Assembly: GCA_010279815.1 (NCBI GenBank)
Contig: QEOQ01000508.1
Location: 2,666,457-2,730,456, forward strand
Origin: Brachionus plicatilis
Taxonomy: Eukaryota > Rotifera > Eurotatoria > Ploima > Brachionidae
Length of the DNA stretch: 64,000 nt
Direction: 5' to 3'
Part shown: positions 22,550 through 32,693 of the stretch, piece after piece
How the letters are laid out: each line of letters starts with the position of its first letter
Numbering within the stretch: the first letter of the stretch is position 1
The notes under the pieces: generated by a model
The model's input: only the letters and a program-made list of their open reading frames with translations
The model's database searches: none
What the model was told of the DNA's origin: nothing
Translations under genes and position numbers: made by a program

Positions 22550-25504
22550 TTAAAAATAATGAGTTGAAAAAATTTCAAAAATTAATTTACTTTCACAAGA
22601 TCTCATGTATTGGTTGTATTCTCTGGCAAATTGCTCAAAGTTGTGCCTAAAATCTGGTAGCGCCTCCAAAATATTTTTATAATTACTTTTGATACAATTA
22701 TAGGTATCCTCTATTTCGGCACAATAGTCAAAATGCGGCGGAGCGTCCGTAAATTTTAGACCAATATGGTGACGCTCTTTGAGACACAAATCGATTCCTA
22801 AAAACCATTCTCTTACAAACCCAAAGCTCTTAGTTTGATTTGTTATCGAGCACAAATTGGTCATGTTAGTTAAAAATTTTGTTATGATATTCAAAGCTGT
22901 TATATCTTTTTCACTATCGCACTTATAGGTTTTAATTCTGTCTTGGGCACACTTGAATCCATCAGAACAAGTAAATAGATTAAAAGATTTTGAATGATCA
23001 CTAAAACATGATTCGAAGGATAAAGTTGAGGATATACAATAATCTAAATTTAAATCCATTTTATTTTTTTTATTTTAAAAAGAAAATATTACGGCAGTTT
23101 CTGTCCAAAATTTTATCAGCTGCTATCTCAATCATGTCTCTGATGGAATTCATTTCCGTAATTTCAAAGCACATGTCAAATATATCAAAAGCCCCACGTA
23201 CTTTGGCAATCAAATGATGCGATTTTCTAATTATTTAAAAAAAATATTTTCTTTTATAAAAAAAATTAATTAAATATTTACGAGCAGTATTTTTTATTGT
23301 CAACTTTTGGCTGATTTAAATAAGCAGGACCATATTCGTTAATAGAATTCAAGATACCATTCAATTTTCTTAGATATTCGTTTTCATGTGGTATTATGGC
23401 ACATTCAATTGGAACTAAAATTTAATTTTTATCAATTGGTAAAAAATCCAAATTTTTTTTTACATGAACAAAAATTATGGTCTCTTAGTATCTCATATAT
23501 ATTGATAATCCAAATTGCAGGCGTATATTTTTCTTTTTTTGAACAAAAATTGACAAAATTGTGTTTAGAAATACATTCGAGAATTAATCTTTAAAAATAA
23601 ATTACTTTACTAAATTTTAGTAATTTAAAAATTTGATAAAAAAAAACTTTTATTGTTATTAAATTTAATTTATTTATAAAAGTTTTAACTGAAAAAAATT
23701 AAGTTTAGAAATTCATGTTAAAAATTTCAGAGAAGTTTATTAGCTTTAATTTAATTTGAAACTAGAAGATTTACACAATGAGCATGTTTATTACCAATAA
23801 TAATTTTATAATTTTTTTTCGTTCTTTGGCTCCTTTTACTTTAAATATCTTAAAAAATATATACGTGCCTTATTTGTAAAGATTTTTTTTAAATGAATAA
23901 ATACTCACTTTTTGTGTGAACACTAATTACTCTTTTTTTCAGATCATTTTAAAATAAACAAGACACAAAAAGGGCTGATTTTTTTTTTATTTCAAAAGGA
24001 CAAAAATAATCGGTTTTCTAGTATATAAAGATAGAAAAGGAACAAAATAATAAAAAAAAGGGTTCTACTATTTATTAATACGGAATTGGAAAAAATTGGA
24101 AAAAATGACGAAGAGAATTGTATTCTACCAGTTACAAGCTTAAGTAAAAGTAATAAAGGATCAAAAAAGTAAAACTCATATTCTTTTTTCAACAAACAAA
24201 AAGATAATTATTCTTAGTTCTTTTTTCAAGTTCATAGTCAATCCATGGAAATGAAAGTGCCTAACTATTGTTTATGACTTCCGGATTTACACCAAAAAAA
24301 ATTTAATCTCTCCAAAAGCAAATATTAATTTTAAATAAAATTTATATCATTTTAAAATTAAAATTAAAGAATCTCTATTGATTCAAGATAACAAAAAATC
24401 AGTTTAATCAAAATTTGTTAAAAATTTTTATTAATTTCTTTAGCTTAAATAAACTCAGAATAAAAATTTCCAACATTGCTCTCAACCTTGCCGTCCACTT
24501 TAATTGAGTATTTTAAAATAAAAATTCATTTCAGATTGAAAAATACTCAAGTTAAAAAATTTTAAAGATGAACTATCATAATTAAATTATTTTATTTTTC
24601 GTGGTAATTTGTTTCATCATTGAAAAAATACTAAATAAAAATCTTTTTTTTTTTATTTTAAAGCCGATCATCAAAATCATGGAATAAAAAAATAAGTTCC
24701 ATTTCGCACTGTTTAGGATAAACTAAAATTATAATTAAGTCAAAAAGTTGAACTTCGAAAATTTAGCTTTTGATAAATTATTAAAAGCGTTAAAGATAAA
24801 TTTTGCATATTATTTGAAAATTTAGAAAAAATTATTGTCATTTCAGTTGACCAAATCAGATAATAAAATCAACAATATTTTTAGATGCCCTATAATAATA
24901 ATTAGCGTTAATTTTTTTTAAATTTGTAAAATAAAGAATTTTTTTAGATTCCATGACGAACAAAGAACAAAAAGAACTTGAAAAATAAATTATTATTAAA
25001 GGACAAAACAAGGTGATTTTCGTCATGATATTAAATTAATATTTTTTAATTTTAAAAAAAATTTACCTGCATTCATCATATTGAGCAAAACATTCATCCA
25101 ATTTACTTTTTATGTTTTCAAAAAAACACATATCTTCTGTCATGGTGGCATTTAAATGAGTTAAACTTTGGTCGGAAGTCAAAAATTTTAAATTCTGCAC
25201 AAGTTCTGTGATATCACGCTTTGACCGGTTAGTCCCTTGATCAATATTAGTTGATTCTAATTTAATATTGCTAAAATTAGATTCGAGAACATATTTGTAC
25301 TGAACTCTTGAATTCATTCTGATGTCATTTTTGCTTAGTGCCAAATATTCAAAAGCTGCTAATTTAATTATTTTAAAAACAGAATAAAATCATTCAAAGT
25401 TTACTTTTAGATTGATCAAATGCTGATACCAATAAATCAGGCATCGAATAAGTAAATATTAAAACAAAGATAGCTCTCATTTCAAGTAAATTTTGTGTCG
25501 CCAT
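22550..25504 (-). CDS. Secreted Cys-rich protein, unrecognised family
   Basis: Exons traced: 25504-25405, 25358-25067, 23414-23282, 23226-23093, 23043 to 22591 or 22550. Starts MATQNLLEMRAIFVLIFTYS: a signal peptide, perhaps from the second Met. The body has about 15 cysteines spread through it (for example CFFENIKSKLDEC, CAQDRIKTYKC, CAEIEDTYNC), N-glycosylation sequons, and no membrane segment. Small introns (46-57 nt) have matching phases, but the 1.65-kb gap between 25067 (phase 2) and 23414 (needs phase 1) is inconsistent, so an exon of length 2 mod 3 is missing from the model. The end is also unsure: GAAAGTAAAT near 22591 looks like a donor, so the stop at 22550 may be intronic read-through. 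Same strand as the PLXDC-like gene; separate gene or one long gene cannot be decided, though a direct 22591-to-21245 splice gives an immediate stop. Confidence 0.6.
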
Positions 25505-27613
25505 ATACGGCAAAATCTAAAATTCAAAATATTTTAAAATAATGTACTCTCGAACTTAATTTATTTATGTCCTTGTTTTCACATACGTGAACTAGAACAG
25601 GAAATTTTAATCCAAAATTTGCTCATTTTCTCATTGAATAGTTTATTCATTTTCTGTGTCATCGTTCAACTACACGCATTGAGCATTATCTACACTCTTT
25701 AAATAACAATGTTAAAATCTCCTCCTTTATTCACATTTATCGATTGACTTTACTTTACCTATTGTATTGCTAATCTTTTTTACCTTTAGACATGAATAAA
25801 TATATATTCATTAGTCCTAGACTAATAAAGTATGTTTTGATAAGTTACAATCAATGTGATTAATAAAAAGTTCTAAATAAATAAAATAAAAATAAATTTA
25901 AAACATTAGTAATGTTTTTTATTTTTTTAAAACATATTTTGATGCAAGTATTTGCATCTCTTGAGAAAAAAATGGTTCTCAATTGTGACCATACAACTTG
26001 CATCTTTTTAGCTAATACAAACAAATCTATTTTGATATGAAATTATTTATGGCTGTATGAATTTAACTTATTTTTAAATATCAAAATTAACTGATTTAAT
26101 CTTAGTTATTTTTAAATGCAGTTTAAAATAAAGCTAGAATTATTTTTAAATGATTTAGATTGAAATTTTAGATAAAATTGATGATTTTTTAAGCAAGCAA
26201 TATTTAAATTTTTTATCTAAAATAATATAGATTTAGACTATTATTTATCATTTAAAAAAATATTCTACATTTTAAAATTAACATTTTAAAATTTAAAAGA
26301 GTGAGGATTAAAAATAAATAAAAAAATAACCCATAAACTAAATCTGTCGAAAATATTATTTAAATGTTAATCAACACATAAAAATTCACTTTTCTTTCCT
26401 AAATGAGTTCTTAACTTTTTTTTTATTAATTTTCATTTTAATTCTTATGATCTTAACTCTTTTCAAAAAAAATTAAATCTAAAAAAAAGAATTCAGTATT
26501 AAAATTATTGACTTGAATTTTTTATATAACTTTTTTATTGATTTACTTTTGATTTATTATTATTATTATTATTATTTATTTCATTTTGCGCCAATTCTGG
26601 CGATACATAAAAATTAAAAATGTAAAAAGTAAAATTTAAATTAAATTGAAATTAAAATTTTGTGCGTTTTTAATCATTTTAAATGAATATTTTCTTTTTA
26701 TGCGTGAATCACATTTTATATATATTTTAATTTTTCTTTATTTGTTTTTAATCCTCGCCCAATTTAAAATTTATTCAAAATCAGTTTCAAATTATTTTTA
26801 ATTCTAAAAATGTCTCTACAAATTGTACCAGTTGTTGCAAACAATATCTTTTCCAAACTGGGTTGAAAATCATTAAAAAAATTAATATCCTTTTTGTGGT
26901 GGAAATAAAGATATTTTAAGAATTATTTTTTTGTTAATCCTGTAGATGTGATTAAATGTCCACATATTTGGTGGTTTAATTTTGACTTAATATAGTCTTA
27001 GAAACATTATTTGCAATTTTATAATAAATATGATTAAAATAAATATTCAAATATAAAAATAAATATAATATATAATATAATATAAATATAAATATAATAT
27101 AAAAATAATAATTCATATTCGAGATTAAAATAAAGACGGAATTTTTTTCATCTAAATTTTCAGATTGCATCTCTAAAAATAAAGATCCAGAATTTGATTT
27201 TTTTAAATTTTCCTTAATATTTTATTTGTGTTTAATTCTTTATTGCGTTATAAATTCTGCTCTCTATTTATTTTTCTTGAGTTTTAACAAAAAATTAATG
27301 AAATAAAAAATTTGTTTTATTGAAATAAATGTTTTTTTACTTATATCAGTTATCAGTTGATATAAGTAATAATTTTTTTTTAAAGCATAGCCAAAAGAAG
27401 AAAAAAGGAAATACATTTTTGGAGATTTTTAATCAAATATTATAATTTGTCTTTGGCTTTTTTTAAGTTTTTAATTTAGATAAATAACATATTTTTAATT
27501 TTTTTAAATCTTAAAATACCTGACCTCTAAATGAAAGAACTTTTTTAACTTTTAATTATGCTTGACAATTACACTTTAAAAAATCAAAATTAGCTTAAAC
27601 TAAAATTAGAAAA
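25505..27613. other. AT-rich intergenic sequence
   Basis: Upstream flank of the Cys-rich gene. Contains a TATA dinucleotide-rich patch (27040-27110) and the hairpin/ATT repeat at 26552-26612; no gene seen. Confidence 0.5.
26552..26612 (-). repeat. Short dispersed repeat: CGCC/GGCG hairpin plus (AAT)n
   Basis: On the minus strand TATCGCCAGAATTGGCGC is followed by about 15 bp and then an AAT microsatellite of about seven units, matching the plus-strand copy at 19330-19384. Confidence 0.5.
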
Positions 27614-27822
27614 AATGCCTGAAGCTTCATCAACTTCTGTACTTTTATGAGTCAATAACCAAGAAAATCAATTTGATAATACTCTTAACAATGTCGAAGA
27701 CATGGAACAAGTTCAAAAGAAGCGGGGAACAAATGCAGAATACGATGAATAAGTATGCGGATTTTGTAGAGTCCCTTGAAATCTGACAATGAGAGCGAAC
27801 AGTCGTCAAAAAGGGTAAGAAA
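27614..27822 (+). pseudogene. Broken coding remnant, possible transposon protein
   Basis: ATG at 27614 opens MPEASSTSVLL and then stops; the same frame continues as NNQENQFDNTLNNVEDMEQV and KKRGTNAEYDE and stops again, followed by VCGF-like and shifted FVESLE and VVKKGK strings. Codon use looks formerly coding. The basic KRG...Y..CGF pattern resembles the fragment at 54811-54975, hinting at a shared repeated family. Function unknown; clearly not intact. Confidence 0.35.
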
Positions 27823-29125
27823 ATAAGTGTTAGTTAGTTTGTTTTTTTTTCAAAGTATTTTTTTCTTTTTTTTTTTTATCTATATAGAAAAAATAAATAT
27901 CTTCTATTAAAAACTTTTATCTACTTTTATTCATTTTTTTACCTATTATTATGAAAAAAAATATCTACGAAAAAACATTTATCTACTGACAAATATTTAT
28001 TTTTTTATGACTAAAAATCATGCAAATTATTAGAGTCGAATTTTTTTATTAATATCTCAAGATAATTAATTTGCTAAAATGGTGATAATCATCAAAATTT
28101 AGTGAAGGTTCTAAAAAATTAAAGTTAACACTTTTTTGAAATATTTCGAGTTTTGATTTATAAAAACACATAGTAAATTAAGGTTTTAAGGACTCAAAAT
28201 TTGCAAACAAAGTTTTTTGTCGTAAATTACCAAAATTAAATTCAATATTTTTTTCAGCTTTTTTATTTCAAAGTAAATTGAGCAATATACTGAGTAGCAC
28301 CAATATATGTCATTATTACATCTATTAAAAAATTTAATGAACTTCTATGTTTTCTATGTTGCATAAAAATTCTTTTAATTAATTTTAAAAAAGAAAGCTT
28401 TCTTATCTTTTATAGACTTTTGATTAAAAATTATTCATAATTGTAAAAAAGCATCTTTTGAATGTTTCATTTTAAATGGGATTTTTTTGTGATTTTTGAA
28501 TTTTTGATACAATTTTTAAAGATATTAGAATGTGTTCGAAACAATTTAAAAACAAATATCCTATAAAAATTTTATTTTATCATCAAAAATTAAATTTTAA
28601 ATCTATTAAAAAGTTAAATCAAATAACTGGAAATTTAAAAGATATCATTGAAGAGATGCCAAAATGAAATCTCTTTGCTGCTTTTAGAAAATTAAAATAA
28701 TTCGATGTTTCTAGTGCTAATTCAATGTATTATCGAAACTTGATTTTAATATTTTTAAAATAATGCGTAATTCAAAAAAATTGCTTAATTTAAAATTATT
28801 TTTTTATAAACAATTGAAAAAACAAATAAAAACTGAAATTGAACCTTTTTTCAAAATCGGTATTAGGTCTTTATAAACAAATTCAAAAAATCAATGCTTC
28901 AAAAGTTTTTCATTTATTTCAAAAATATTAAATATATAGATATTTTTAAAAATTACCAAAAATTCAATAAAAATATTTCCATTCATTCGGAAAAAATTTA
29001 ATTTAATTTGACTGATAAAAAAATTTTTTTCAATTATACTAGTTTTTTATTTTTAGAATTTTTTAAAATGTCAATTAAATTAAAAAATATTAAATTGATT
29101 TTTCTTAAATCTACAAATTAACTAC
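27823..29125. other. AT-rich intergenic sequence
   Basis: No gene or repeat recognised between the coding remnant and the lectin promoter. Confidence 0.5.
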
Positions 29126-29133
29126 TATAAATA
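29126..29133 (+). promoter_or_regulatory. TATA box of the lectin gene
   Basis: TATAAATA 39 bp upstream of the ATG. If transcription starts about 30 bp downstream, the leader is only about 10 nt. The same short geometry is seen at the PARP-like gene (32651 and 32694). Confidence 0.55.
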
Positions 29134-29164
29134 CTTCTTTTTCAAAACAAAAAAAAATCAAAAA

Positions 29165-30247
29165 ATGATAAAGCTATTTTTTGTTTTCTCTTTTATTTCC
29201 TACGCATCAATTCCTGAAATTAATTGTAGGGAATATATAACTGTTATTGGTTCCGATAGACACACAAACTGGGGTGATTGGCATGATCCTGTTTTTTGTC
29301 CAGGTTATTCATTTGCTGTTGGTGTTGACATTAAATTTGAGCGTTACGTTTGGGCTGGAGACGATACTCATTTGAATGCCATTCGACTGACTTGTGATGA
29401 CACAGCATCGACAAAAATCCAAAGTGGAGAGGGTCCATTTGGAAAATGGTTTACTGAAAAAGGACGTTTAAAACGATCTATTGGAAATGCTGATAGTACA
29501 AATTCAAGTGTTTCAGCAAGAAGATTTTCATCACTTGTAAAATTTCTCCCAGATATTTTAGGTTTCCTGGGGGAATCTGCTAAACTTGCCCATTTCTTTA
29601 CCAAAGAACAGTTGTCAAATGGATGCGACAACATGGGAAAATTTATTGGCTTTAATTTTGAAGCCGAGCCCAGAATATCGGGCGATGACACTGCTGGAAA
29701 CATGATTACAATGTACTGTGAAGAAAAAGGTTCTGTTTGGTTTAATTTACAATATTTTGGAACTAAAATAAAAGAAACTAAGAAATATTGTCCCGATGGT
29801 CAAGCAATTTGTGGTATTAGAACCCAAATTGAACCAAAGGTAAAAGGAGACGACACTGCCTTGAATAATGTCGACTTTTATTGCTGTAAAAATTACTATA
29901 AATTATTTAATATCGCTACAAAAAAAGCCTTAGATTCAGACTTTAATAAAAGAGTTTACACTCTTGATAATAACGATTCGCCTCATCAAAGATGGGAACT
30001 TATTAGCCATGATGACAAATATTTTTCATTAAAAAATGCCAAAACTGGACTGATTTTGGATAGTAATCATAGAGGCGATGTTTATGCTATTTCTAACAAT
30101 GGTGGTGACTATCAAAAATGGTTCAAAGATGATAAGAATCGCATTGTGAACAAAGCTACAAATAGAGCTTTAGATTCAAATCATGCAGGCAAAGTTTATA
30201 CTCTAGAGCCAAATAATGGTGATCATCAGCTATGGTTTCGCAGATAG
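29165..30247 (+). CDS. Secreted VMO-I domain plus ricin-B lectin fusion
   Basis: Single exon, 360 aa. Residues 1-21 are a signal peptide (MIKLFFVFSFISYASIPEINC). Residues about 30-240 match the VMO-I (vitelline membrane outer layer protein I) beta-prism pattern: WGDWHDPVFCPGYSFAVG with GDDTHLNAIRLTC, a second GDDTAGNMITMYC, and CPDGQAICGIRTQ with GDDTALNNVDFYCC, three repeats each with a GDDT turn. An inserted region (about 95-150) with KRS and Ser-rich sequence could be a processing site. Residues about 242-360 are a ricin-B beta-trefoil with three subrepeats, each with an ALDS/ILDS strand and a QxW motif (QRW, QKW, QLW). The likely product is an extracellular carbohydrate-binding protein, perhaps in an egg coat, mucus or innate defence; the role is inference. 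AATAAA at about 30314 may be the polyadenylation signal. Confidence 0.85.
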   Translation: MIKLFFVFSFISYASIPEINCREYITVIGSDRHTNWGDWHDPVFCPGYSFAVGVDIKFERYVWAGDDTHLNAIRLTCDDTASTKIQSGEGPFGKWFTEKGRLKRSIGNADSTNSSVSARRFSSLVKFLPDILGFLGESAKLAHFFTKEQLSNGCDNMGKFIGFNFEAEPRISGDDTAGNMITMYCEEKGSVWFNLQYFGTKIKETKKYCPDGQAICGIRTQIEPKVKGDDTALNNVDFYCCKNYYKLFNIATKKALDSDFNKRVYTLDNNDSPHQRWELISHDDKYFSLKNAKTGLILDSNHRGDVYAISNNGGDYQKWFKDDKNRIVNKATNRALDSNHAGKVYTLEPNNGDHQLWFRR

Positions 30248-31374
30248 AAAACAAAAAATCTATTTTGCATTTTTAATTCTTTTTTAACTTTTTTAACTTC
30301 TTTGAAATTAGCTAAATAAACTTAAATGCATTCAATTCTTACCTTTACTTTTCTAGTAAATATTTTTAAAAATAGATGTAAATTATTCACATAAATAAAA
30401 CTTGAATTCATGAATGCACTCACCCAGATTGGATCAGCAGTGATCACTTTTCAAAGCCATACCATCAATATGCTAAAAGACAAAAATTTAATTTAATTTT
30501 TGAATTTTTTAGAAAAATTTAATATTTAATAATTTTTTTGTCACTTTTATTTACCATTTCCAGTAATGGATCAACCAATGATTTTACAATCTTACTCATT
30601 TGTTCTTCAAAGTGTTTTCTATGCTAGTTTTTTTAAGTCTCTACACTATCGGAATATCATATTCAGCATTATGTTGATTAGTTTTGGCCACTTCATTATC
30701 AAAATCCTAATAAAAGTCACGTCTATTTAAATAATTTTGAATTTTTCTTCGGTCTATTTTATTTTCATTACTAATTTCACAAAATAATGTGTAATTTTAC
30801 GAAAAGTTATGTTAGAAAAGGTAAGCAATGTTGAAATTTTTTTATTTTTTTTATTTTTGGCAAAATGGATTAATCTATAGATTAATTTAAATAGGAATCC
30901 CAATGGAATTAAAAGGCCTGGTAAAGACTTGCTTTTTGATTTTTTTGTTAAATTTTTAAAAAATCTGAAATCTGAAACTTATCTCTTAATTCATTTACTT
31001 GAATAATTTATTTTAATATTTTAATTTTATTTTTCGTATTCCAATAAACAAAGCCATAGAGGGTCAAACCCGCAAGTTTAAAATAAAAAAAAACGGAAAA
31101 TTGACGTCATTTTTGCATTTAACTCATTTTTTGTATTAACAAAAAGACTAAACATTATATGGTCAGTAAAATAATGTATATTTAATCAGTAAATATACTT
31201 CAGTAAATTTATTAAAAAGAAAAAAATTCTTTAAATAAAATTTTATTCTTTTTATTTTTTGAGTAAAATTTTTATTTTTTTTTTTTAAATTTTTGAATTA
31301 ATTATTTTTTATTACTTTTTTTAAATAATAAATATATAAAATTATCTTAAATTTTAATTTTATTACCGGTTTTT
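30248..31374. other. AT-rich intergenic sequence
   Basis: After the lectin poly(A) signal there is no convincing gene. Some slightly GC-richer sequence near 30415-30470 and 30690-30730 gave no open frame. Confidence 0.45.
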
Positions 31375-32190
31375 TGGCCGCCCGTTTATTTCTGACCGGT
31401 TTTTTATACGGTCCAAAAATTAGACCCGCAAACTGACCGGCCAAATGACCGCCTGCCAAAAAGTTGGCCAGTTATTTGACCGCCCGTTTATTTCTGACCG
31501 GTTTTTTATACGGTCCAAAAATTAGACCCCCAAACTGACCGGCCAAATGACCGCCTGCCAAAAAGTTGGCCAGTTATTTGACCGCCCGTTTATTTTTGAA
31601 CAGTTTTTTATACGGTCCAAAAATTAGACCCCCAAACTGACCGGCCAAATGACCGCCTGCCAAAAAGTTGGCCAGTTATTTGACCGCCCGTTTATTTTTG
31701 AACAGTTTTTTATACGGTCCAAAAATTAGACCCCCAAACTGACCGGCCAAATGACCGCCTGCCAAAAAGTTGGCCAGTTATTTGACCGCCCGTTTATTTT
31801 TGAACAGTTTTTTATACGGTCCAAAAATTAGACCCCCAAACTGACCGGCCAAATGACCGCCTGCCAAAAAGTTGGCCAGTTATTTGACCGCCCGTTTATT
31901 TTTGAACAGTTTTTTATACGGTCCAAAAATTAGACCCCCAAACTGACCGGCCAAATGACCGCCTGCCAAAAAGTTGGCCAGTTATTTGACCGCCCGTTTA
32001 TTTTTGAACAGTTTTTTATACGGTCCAAAAATTAGACCCCCAAACTGACCGGCCAAATGACCGCCTGCCAAAAAGTTGGCCAGTTATTTGACCGCCCGTT
32101 TATTTTTGAACAGTTTTTTATACGGTCCAAAAATTAGACCCCCAAACTGACCGGCCAAATGACCGCCTGCCAATAAGTTGGCCGGCTTAT
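31375..32190. repeat. 102-bp minisatellite, about 8 units
   Basis: The string GTTATTTGACCGCCCG recurs at 31471, 31573, 31675, 31777, 31879, 31981 and 32083: an exact 102-bp period, with a partial first unit and a last unit diverging after about 32175. Inner units are essentially identical; the first two carry TTTCTGACCGG where later ones have TTTTTGAACAG. Each unit is GC-rich for this window and has internal short inverted matches (CCGGCCAA with TTGGCC). Confidence 0.95.
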
Positions 32191-32262
32191 GAGGACACGG
32201 TCACGGTTTCTGAAAATTTTGCCCGGTTAAGTGTCCGCTTGTACGGATCCCAACACTAATTT
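32191..32262 (+). repeat. Element end following the minisatellite
   Basis: After the array comes GGACACGGTCACGG and then GTCCGCTTGTACGG and ATCCCAACACTA. A related terminus (GGCCGCCACTCACGGTACCC then AACACTA) occurs at 62788-62862, so the array seems to sit inside or beside a transposable element whose end reads CCCAACACTA. Confidence 0.45.
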
Positions 32263-32650
32263 TTGAAATTATGATTAGCTTGCATTAAATTTTATTTTTA
32301 AATTATTATGATTTTTTGGTGTTTAATCAGGACCGTCACATTTAGAAAATTAGTCCGCTTTTTGATTTCTTTATTGTTTTAACTTTTTTTTATTCATATT
32401 TTGTTTAAAAATTGTTAAGTTCCTGTTAAAAGTAATATATCCCTAATACCTTGCACAAATACATAGAAGCAAACATCTAAATTTTAATTTATTATTTAAA
32501 ATTACTTAAATTTTTTTACCAATTTTTTTGTCATCTTTATTCTTACAATTTTAAAAATTTCAGGTAATTTTTTTCAGAAATGCATTACAATACTCATTTG
32601 AGTAAACCCAACATATTTAATTGGTAAATTTCCCCTAATTTCTTTAAATC

Positions 32651-32658
32651 TATAAATA
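32651..32658 (+). promoter_or_regulatory. TATA box of the PARP-like gene
   Basis: TATAAATA 43 bp upstream of the ATG at 32694. An in-frame ATG at 32670 would lie before the expected transcription start, which favours 32694. Confidence 0.5.
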
Positions 32659-32693
32659 TTCGATCAAACATGCTTTTAAAATTTAATTTGAAA

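Noticed and set aside
23992..24195. 67-codon minus-strand hydrophobic frame tested as the missing exon of the Cys-rich gene
   Set aside because: Pure Phe/Leu/Ile low complexity, no cysteines, wrong phase and no good splice sites.
26976..27170. 64-codon frame rich in Tyr/Ile
   Set aside because: Translation of a TATA/ATAAT microsatellite.
31375..32190. Minisatellite considered as a coding tandem-repeat protein
   Set aside because: A 102-bp unit could keep frame, but every frame examined meets stops (for example TAG in AAATTAGACC) within each unit.
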